In this document: positions 38,175 through 42,970 of the stretch, in pieces
How the letters are laid out: every line of letters begins with the position of its first letter
Numbering within the stretch: the first letter of the stretch is position 1
Assembly (NCBI GenBank): GCA_017882615.1
Contig: JADGPD010000011.1
Location: 1 to 42,970, forward strand
DNA from: Thermoleophilia bacterium
GTDB lineage: Bacteria; Actinomycetota; Thermoleophilia; Gaiellales; Gaiellaceae
DNA: 42,970 bases
Direction: 5' to 3'
The notes under the pieces: model-generated
Seen by the model: the letters and a program-made list of their open reading frames with translations, nothing else
Database searches by the model: none
What the model was told of the DNA's origin: nothing
Program-made: the position numbers and the translations under genes

Positions 38175-39509
38175 ATGAGCAGGCACGTCGTCATCATCGG
38201 AGGAGGCTCGTCGGGCGAGCACTTCGTCGGGGCGCTCAGGCGGCTCGACGCGGATGTTCGGATCACGCTCGTCGAGCGCCGGCTGGTGGGCGGCGAGTGC
38301 TCCTACTGGGCCTGCATGCCGACCAAGACGATGCTGCGCGCGCCAGAAGCGCTAAACGCCGCCCGGCGCACGCGCGGCATCGTTGCAGACGATTGGAGAC
38401 TCGACCTGAACGCCATCTTCGACTGGCGCGACGCCAATGCCTCCGGCCGCGACGACAAGGGCCAGCTCGAGTTCTTGAAGAGTCAGAAGGCGGACTTCGT
38501 GCGCGGCGAGGCGACCGTGGTCGAGCCCGGCCTGGTGCGCGTGGAAGGACAGGAGCTTCGCTACGACGAGCTGGTGGTCGCAACCGGGTCGGAGCCGACG
38601 ATCCCGCCGATCGCCGGCCTCGCCGAGGCCGGTTACTGGACGAACCACGAAGCCACCGAGACGCGAAGCGTTCCCGCCTCGCTCGTGATTCTCGGCGGCG
38701 GCCCAGTCGGCTGCGAGCTGGCCCAGTTCTTCGCCCGCGCGGGCAGTTCGGTAACGCTCGTACAGCGCGGCGAGCGATTGCTGCCGCGGATCGACTCCGA
38801 TGCCGCCGCGCTGGTGGCCGAGGCCCTGCGCAAAGACGGCGTCCGCGTGCTGACAGGAGCGGAGCTGGTCGCGGTCGAGCCCGAGCGGCGATTCCGGCTC
38901 GGCTCGGGCGAGCTGCTCGAAGCCGAGCGGATTCTCGTAGCCACCGGCAGACGGCCGGTAGTGCGCGGGCTCGGCCTCGAGGAGCTCGGCCTGGAGATCG
39001 GCGCGCGCGGGATCGCGGTGGACGAACGGATGCGTGCGGCCGGTAACGTCTGGGCGATCGGCGACGTGACCGGCGTCGCGCTCTTCACTCACGTCGGCAA
39101 ATACCAGGCGCGGATCGCGGCGGCGAACATCGCGGGCGGCTCCGCGCGGGCCGACTACCGCGCCCTTCCGGCGACGGTGTTCACCGATCCGCAGCTGGCC
39201 AGCGTCGGGACTGTGAGCGGAGAGGGCCTCATCTACTCGCGCTGGGAGCTCGAATCGACCCCGCGCGCCTACACCTACCAAGACCCCGTCGAGCCGGGCT
39301 TCATCAAGGTTGCGCTCGACCCGGCGCGGCGAGTGCTGGTCGGGGCGGTCGCAGCCGGCCCCGAGGCGAGCGACTGGCTGCAGCAACTAACGCTTGCAAT
39401 CCGCGCAGAAATCCCTCTCGAGGTGCTGCTCGACGTCATCCCGCCTTATCCAACCTTCTCCGAGGCCATCTTCTTCGCCCTGCAAGGGCTCGAAAAACAG
39501 CTCGCCTGA
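38175..39509 (+). CDS. FAD-dependent pyridine nucleotide-disulfide oxidoreductase
   Basis: A 444-residue flavoprotein of the lipoamide dehydrogenase/glutathione reductase/mercuric reductase family. It has the FAD motif VIIGGGSSGEHFVGAL, the redox disulfide GGECSYWACMPTK (Cys-x4-Cys), the NAD(P) motif LGGGPVGCELAQFFA, WAIGDVTG, and a dimerisation domain. In the C-terminal active site the usual HxHPTxxE is PPYPTFSEA: Tyr425 replaces the acid-base His while Glu430 remains. Tyr near this site recalls mercuric reductase, but the N-terminal HMA domain and C-terminal Cys pair of MerA are missing. It follows the osmolyte transporter by seven bases and is probably in the same operon. The substrate is unknown. 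Confidence 0.9.
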   Translation: MSRHVVIIGGGSSGEHFVGALRRLDADVRITLVERRLVGGECSYWACMPTKTMLRAPEALNAARRTRGIVADDWRLDLNAIFDWRDANASGRDDKGQLEFLKSQKADFVRGEATVVEPGLVRVEGQELRYDELVVATGSEPTIPPIAGLAEAGYWTNHEATETRSVPASLVILGGGPVGCELAQFFARAGSSVTLVQRGERLLPRIDSDAAALVAEALRKDGVRVLTGAELVAVEPERRFRLGSGELLEAERILVATGRRPVVRGLGLEELGLEIGARGIAVDERMRAAGNVWAIGDVTGVALFTHVGKYQARIAAANIAGGSARADYRALPATVFTDPQLASVGTVSGEGLIYSRWELESTPRAYTYQDPVEPGFIKVALDPARRVLVGAVAAGPEASDWLQQLTLAIRAEIPLEVLLDVIPPYPTFSEAIFFALQGLEKQLA

Positions 39510-39711
39510 GCCTACGGCCGATTACTCGCCCTCGCCCGCTTCCGGGGCGGCGAACACGTAGTGAAAAGAGCTGTTCGAGAATATGCCAGCTCTGTGCCGA
39601 AGCCGGCTTACTTGCGCCAGAACGTTTCGTCCAAACGGCATTCGCGCACACAGAGAGCGAGAAGAGAAGAGCGAATCGGCCGACTCGACCCGGCCGGAAA
39701 GGTGGCCAGCG

Positions 39712-40599
39712 ATGCGCGCGATCGTGGTTCGAGAAGCTGGCGGACCGGAGGTGCTCCGAATCGAGGAGGTGCCCGATCCGGTAGTCGATAAGGGATACGT
39801 ACTAGTGCGTGTGGCGGCAGCGGCTGTTAATCACGTAGACATCAGCCAGCGCGCGGGCATGGGCGCCACGCTGCCTTTCACACCGGGCTTTGACGCCGCC
39901 GGAACGAGGGTCGATAACGGCGAGCGAGTAATCGTGAGCGGACAGATCGGCTGTTATGCGGAGCTCGTCTCCGCACCGGAGGAGTTCGTCTACTCGATTC
40001 CCGACACACTGGAGGTGGCCGAGGCGGCTGCGCTAGGAGTCACCTATCGAACCGCCTGGGCCGCGCTCGAAGCGGGCGGGCTGGAGGAGGGCGGCACACT
40101 GCTCGTCCAGGCCGGCTCGAGCGGGACCGGTCAGGCCTGTATCGACATCGGTCGCTCGCTGGGCGCGAAGGTCTACGCGACCGCGAGCAACGACAAGCTC
40201 GACCGTCTGCGCGTACTCAGCGCGGAGCCGCTCGCCTACAACGACCCGCGTATCGGGGAGCTGGAGGCGAACGTAGTCTTCGACCCCGTCGGCGGCGAAA
40301 CCTACGAGAGCAGCCTCAACGCTCTGAAGAGCGGAGGCAAGCTGGTCACGCCGGGCGCTTTGGGCAATCCAATCGCACCCGTCAATCTCTGGACGCTCGT
40401 CTCCAAGGGCGCGACGATCATCGGCGTCGGAGCGGCCTCAGTCAGTCGCGAGCGGTTTGAGCAGCTGATCGACCTCGCCGGCCGCGGCAAGCTTCAACCG
40501 GCGGTCGATCGCGAGCTTCCGCTCGAACAGGCGGCCGAAGCGCACCGGCTGATCGAGCAGCGGCGCGTGTTCGGGAAGATAGTGCTCAGAGCCGACTAG
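39712..40599 (+). CDS. Quinone oxidoreductase-like (zinc-free MDR) protein
   Basis: A 295-residue member of the quinone oxidoreductase branch of the medium-chain dehydrogenases. It begins MRAIVVREAGGPEVLRIEEV, has the nucleotide fold LVQAGSSGTGQACIDIGRSL, and no zinc-binding cysteines. The family normally reads GAaGGVG in the NADPH loop; here it is GSSGTGQ. I take ATG 39712 after AGGTGG. The upstream stretch 39510-39711 shows no gene. It ends with a four-base overlap with the convergent ATP-grasp gene (40596-40599). Confidence 0.88.
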   Translation: MRAIVVREAGGPEVLRIEEVPDPVVDKGYVLVRVAAAAVNHVDISQRAGMGATLPFTPGFDAAGTRVDNGERVIVSGQIGCYAELVSAPEEFVYSIPDTLEVAEAAALGVTYRTAWAALEAGGLEEGGTLLVQAGSSGTGQACIDIGRSLGAKVYATASNDKLDRLRVLSAEPLAYNDPRIGELEANVVFDPVGGETYESSLNALKSGGKLVTPGALGNPIAPVNLWTLVSKGATIIGVGAASVSRERFEQLIDLAGRGKLQPAVDRELPLEQAAEAHRLIEQRRVFGKIVLRAD

Positions 40600-41462
40600 G
40601 CGGCGTCGAGCGCGCGGAGGGACGAGTCGGCGGCCGCGGCGCACGTCAGCCGCTCGGCAACCAAATCGAATACGTTCTCGTCCGTGTTGTAATCGAGCCC
40701 GAAGTCGGGGGCCGCATTCACCTCGAGCACGCAGAAACCCTCTCCGGGCAGCGGCATGATGTCGGCGACGGCCAGGTCGAGGCAGGTCATCTCGACCGCT
40801 TCCAGCGCCAGCCTGGCGGCACGCGGCTCGACCGTCTCGGCAATGCGCCGGGCGCCGCAGGAGACGTTGGTGCGCCATTCGCCGTCACTCGTCCGTCGCC
40901 GGACGGCGCCGACTACCTCTCCCCGGGCGACGAGCACGCGCAGGTCGAATCCGATCGACGGAATGAGCTCTTGGGCAATCGCGCCGCCGCGCACGAGCCA
41001 GGGACGGCCGGCCAGCTTGCGCTCGAGTCGCCGCAATTCGGCTTCGTCCTCGACGCGAAAAACGTCGGCGCCCCAGCTACCGAAGCGAGGCTTGAGCACA
41101 AGCGGAAGCAACGAGGCGAGCTCGCTCCAGTCGTCGCCCACGAACACTGTCCGCGGAGTCGGTACGCATCCACTTTCGAGCAGGCGCGCGGTCAAAAGCT
41201 TGTCGTGCCCGGCCAGGAGCGCCTCCGGGCGATTTAGAACGCGTACTCCTCGGCGTTCCAACTCGACCAGATCGGACAGCCCGGGCTCGACGGCGTCGAG
41301 ACTGCGGCGTACGTCGAGTCGCGCCAGCGCGACGTCTCCGTGCCCGAGAAAGCCCAGCGCCTCGCGCGGGTTGAGGATCCCGTAGCACTCGCTTGCTCGC
41401 CAAGCGGACGCCAGAGCCGTGTTGGTCTCGGTGGATGAGTGAGCGACTATCGCGAAGGCCAT
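40596..41462 (-). CDS. RimK-like ATP-grasp ligase
   Basis: A 288-residue ATP-grasp protein. Visible parts are the N-terminal preATP-grasp domain, LLTARLLESGCVPTPRTVF, the ATP-binding PLVLKPRFGSWGADVFRV, and the Mg-binding end GFCVLEVNAAPDFGLDY. The family includes RimK, LysX/ArgX and coenzyme F420 gamma-glutamyl ligases, all joining amino acids to a peptide or cofactor carboxylate; I cannot choose among them. A start at ATG 41462 (MAFAIVAHS) is preferred; ATG 41468 and a frame to 41486 are also open and no RBS decides. It is convergent with the quinone reductase-like gene and divergent from the dCMP deaminase gene. Confidence 0.82.
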   Translation of the reverse strand: MAFAIVAHSSTETNTALASAWRASECYGILNPREALGFLGHGDVALARLDVRRSLDAVEPGLSDLVELERRGVRVLNRPEALLAGHDKLLTARLLESGCVPTPRTVFVGDDWSELASLLPLVLKPRFGSWGADVFRVEDEAELRRLERKLAGRPWLVRGGAIAQELIPSIGFDLRVLVARGEVVGAVRRRTSDGEWRTNVSCGARRIAETVEPRAARLALEAVEMTCLDLAVADIMPLPGEGFCVLEVNAAPDFGLDYNTDENVFDLVAERLTCAAAADSSLRALDAA

Positions 41463-41600
41463 GAGCATCAGCTTGACACTCCGCACTCGTCCCGAAGGGC
41501 GCCGTCACCGGGTTGTTTCAGCTTCGCGGCCAAGTTGTCACGAAACGGCCGCCCGAGCGCCGATAGCGGGGCGTGCGCCGCGACGCCTAGAATCAACCCG

Positions 41601-42140
41601 ATGGCAGCGAGCTCCAATCGCCCGGAGTACCCCGAGTACTTCATGAACATCGCCATGGCCGTGCGCGAGCGGGCCAACTGCCTGGGCAGCCGCGTGGGTG
41701 CGGTGCTCATTCTTGGCTTCCGCGTGATCTCAACCGGCTACAACGGCACCCCCTCGGGCATGACCAACTGCGACGATGGCGGCTGTGAGCGCTGCTCGAA
41801 CCGAAGTCAGTACGAATCGGGCACCGCCTACGACATCTGTATCTGCGTTCACGCCGAGCAGAACGCGCTGCTCTCGGCCGCCCGCTTCGGCACCGCGGTC
41901 GAGGGCGCCGATCTCTTCACCACGACGCGCCCGTGCTTCGGCTGCACCAAGGAGCTGCTGCAAGCGCAAGTCAACGCCGTCTACTACCTGCACGAGTGGA
42001 GCCATCCCGACGAGCGATTCGCCAAGGAGTACGAGCGGCTTCAGAAACGCTTCCCCGGTGGCGTGCATCGGGTGGAGATGCACGACCCGCGCGAAGACTG
42101 GGCGCACGGACGTAGCGGCTCCACGCCGCCCATCGCGTAG
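41601..42140 (+). CDS. Deoxycytidylate (dCMP) deaminase
   Basis: A 179-residue zinc deaminase making dUMP for thymidylate synthesis. The zinc/catalytic motifs are CVHAEQNALLSAARFG (His and Glu near residues 84-86) and TTRPCFGCTKELLQA (two Cys near 111-114). An allosteric-type insert with Cys residues (NCDDGGCERCSNRS) is kept, as in ComEB-like proteins. The ATG at 41601 is chosen because the protein then starts just ahead of the conserved YFMNIAMAVRERANCLGSRV. Confidence 0.92.
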   Translation: MAASSNRPEYPEYFMNIAMAVRERANCLGSRVGAVLILGFRVISTGYNGTPSGMTNCDDGGCERCSNRSQYESGTAYDICICVHAEQNALLSAARFGTAVEGADLFTTTRPCFGCTKELLQAQVNAVYYLHEWSHPDERFAKEYERLQKRFPGGVHRVEMHDPREDWAHGRSGSTPPIA

Positions 42141-42185
42141 CCCGTCGGCAACGAGCCCCAGCGCTCCGCCGGCCGCGCCGCTTCC

Positions 42186-42446
42186 TCAGCGCCGGAAACT
42201 GCGTGCGATCGCAAACAGAACGTACGCGCCAACCCAGAGCGCTGAAAGCCGGTAATAGGGCTCTCCGCTGTGCCCGCGCGAACTCCACTAATAACGTCAC
42301 GTAAATGACCAAGAACGTCGCGAATCCGGCCCCCGCGCCCGCAAACAGGCCGATCGCGTCGGAGCGCTCGTTGGCGTCGAAGAGTCGGCGAGCCTGCTTT
42401 ACAGGGCGCTTGTTCGCAATCTCTCCAGCCGGGTATTCAGACTCTG
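42186..42446 (-). pseudogene. Frameshifted small membrane protein remnant
   Basis: On the minus strand one frame reads RRLFDANERSDAIGLFAGAG and then AGFATFLVIYVTLLVE. A second frame continues with GEPYYRLSALWVGAYVLFAI and ARSFRR before a stop at 42186. The switch is near 42268-42285. Together they would make a two-helix protein of about 85 residues. I do not recognise the family. This fills most of the otherwise gene-free 42141-42461. Confidence 0.4.
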
Positions 42447-42461
42447 GGGAAAGGAGGAGAG

Positions 42462-42970
42462 ATGAAGATAGGAATCGTCGGCGCGGGCAATATCGGCGGG
42501 ACGCTGGCCAGGCTCTTCACGCGTAGCGGTCACGAGATCGCCATCGCGAACTCGCGCGGGCCCGAGACACTGGAGGATTTGGTGGCGGAACTGGGCGACA
42601 AGGCGCGGGCCACGACGACGCTCGAAGCGATCGCGTTCGGCGAGATCGTGGTCGTCTCGGTTCCGTTCGGTCGCTTTCGCGAGCTGCCGCCGGAGCGGGT
42701 CGAGGACAAGGTCGTGATCGACACGAACAACTACTACCCGCAACGAGACGGGCATTTCGAGGAGCTCGACAGCGACCAAACGACCTCGAGCGAGCTGCTT
42801 CAAGAGCACCTGAAAGGGGCGCGGGTCGTGAAGGCTTTCAATGCCATCTACTGGATGCACCTCCGCGACCGGAGCCGGCCCGCGGGCGATCCGGAGCGGA
42901 TCGGCATCCCGATCTCGGGAGACGACGAGGAAGCCAAGCGCATCGTCGCCGTGCTGATCGACGAGATCGG
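42462..42970 (+). CDS. NADPH-dependent F420 reductase-like protein (partial)
   Basis: At least 169 residues, cut by the window end. It begins MKIGIVGAGNIGGTLARLFT (Rossmann motif), then IAIANSRGPETLEDL, VVVSVPFGRFRELP, VVIDTNNYYP and VVKAFNAIYW. This is the Pfam family 'NADP oxidoreductase coenzyme F420-dependent', shared by F420:NADP reductases and metal-reductase-like proteins. AAGGAGGAGAG directly precedes the ATG, the clearest RBS in this part. Whether F420 is the real partner is not shown. Confidence 0.9.
   Translation, partial: MKIGIVGAGNIGGTLARLFTRSGHEIAIANSRGPETLEDLVAELGDKARATTTLEAIAFGEIVVVSVPFGRFRELPPERVEDKVVIDTNNYYPQRDGHFEELDSDQTTSSELLQEHLKGARVVKAFNAIYWMHLRDRSRPAGDPERIGIPISGDDEEAKRIVAVLIDEI

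Overview
The window looks like chromosomal DNA of a high-GC actinobacterium: GTG and TTG starts are frequent, genes overlap by ATGA or GTGA, and the protein acetyltransferase has the N-terminal GNAT order typical of actinobacterial Pat proteins. A soil Thermoleophilia-type organism is my guess; the sequence alone does not settle the taxon. Nothing looks like a phage, plasmid, CRISPR array or intact insertion sequence.

Layout. (1) 0.3-5.3 kb, minus strand: acetyl-CoA synthetase (acs) and a GNAT/ADP-forming acyl-CoA synthetase fusion that is a candidate Acs-modifying enzyme. (2) 5.5-12.7 kb, plus strand: a sugar ABC transporter (ATPase, permease, binding protein) with its own LacI regulator, a type I phosphomannose isomerase-like cupin and, further on, a ribulose-phosphate 3-epimerase-like gene. 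A decayed second LacI copy and several near-identical operators (TGACAgCGTTGTCA type) lie here. (3) 12.7-29.6 kb: an L-arabinose/D-galactose locus. It holds a plant-type L-arabinokinase homologue, galK, a minus-strand operon (binding protein, ATPase, permease, aldo/keto reductase), a divergent deoR, galT, araA, araD, a zinc alcohol dehydrogenase, araB, an intracellular galM and, convergent to it, a secreted galM paralogue. (4) 29.6-31.0 kb: a graveyard of gene remnants (DNA methylase, Calx-beta domain), a triple 16-bp tandem repeat and a tRNA-Met. (5) 31-43 kb, housekeeping and stress genes: aldo/keto reductase, a membrane-anchored unknown, gltD, a four-gene OpuC-type osmolyte transporter followed by a flavin disulfide-type reductase, a quinone reductase-like gene, a RimK-like ATP-grasp ligase, dCMP deaminase and a partial F420/NADP reductase-like gene.

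How it works together. The araA/araB/araD set takes L-arabinose through L-ribulose and L-ribulose-5-phosphate to D-xylulose-5-phosphate. galM/galK/galT carry most of the Leloir pathway for D-galactose; galE is not in the window. L-arabinose and D-galactose share stereochemistry at C1-C4, so one mutarotase, one transporter and one DeoR regulator could serve both, which suits growth on arabinogalactan or arabinan. The arabinokinase homologue adds a possible second, C1-phosphate entry for L-arabinose.

The least explained points are that arabinokinase homologue beside galK, the 25-codon leader ORF whose ribosome-binding site sits in a hairpin ahead of deoR, the duplicated LacI promoter/operator/start module, and a roughly 100-200 bp interspersed repeat found at three transcript ends. 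I did not find convincing evidence of a wholly new defence or mobile system.
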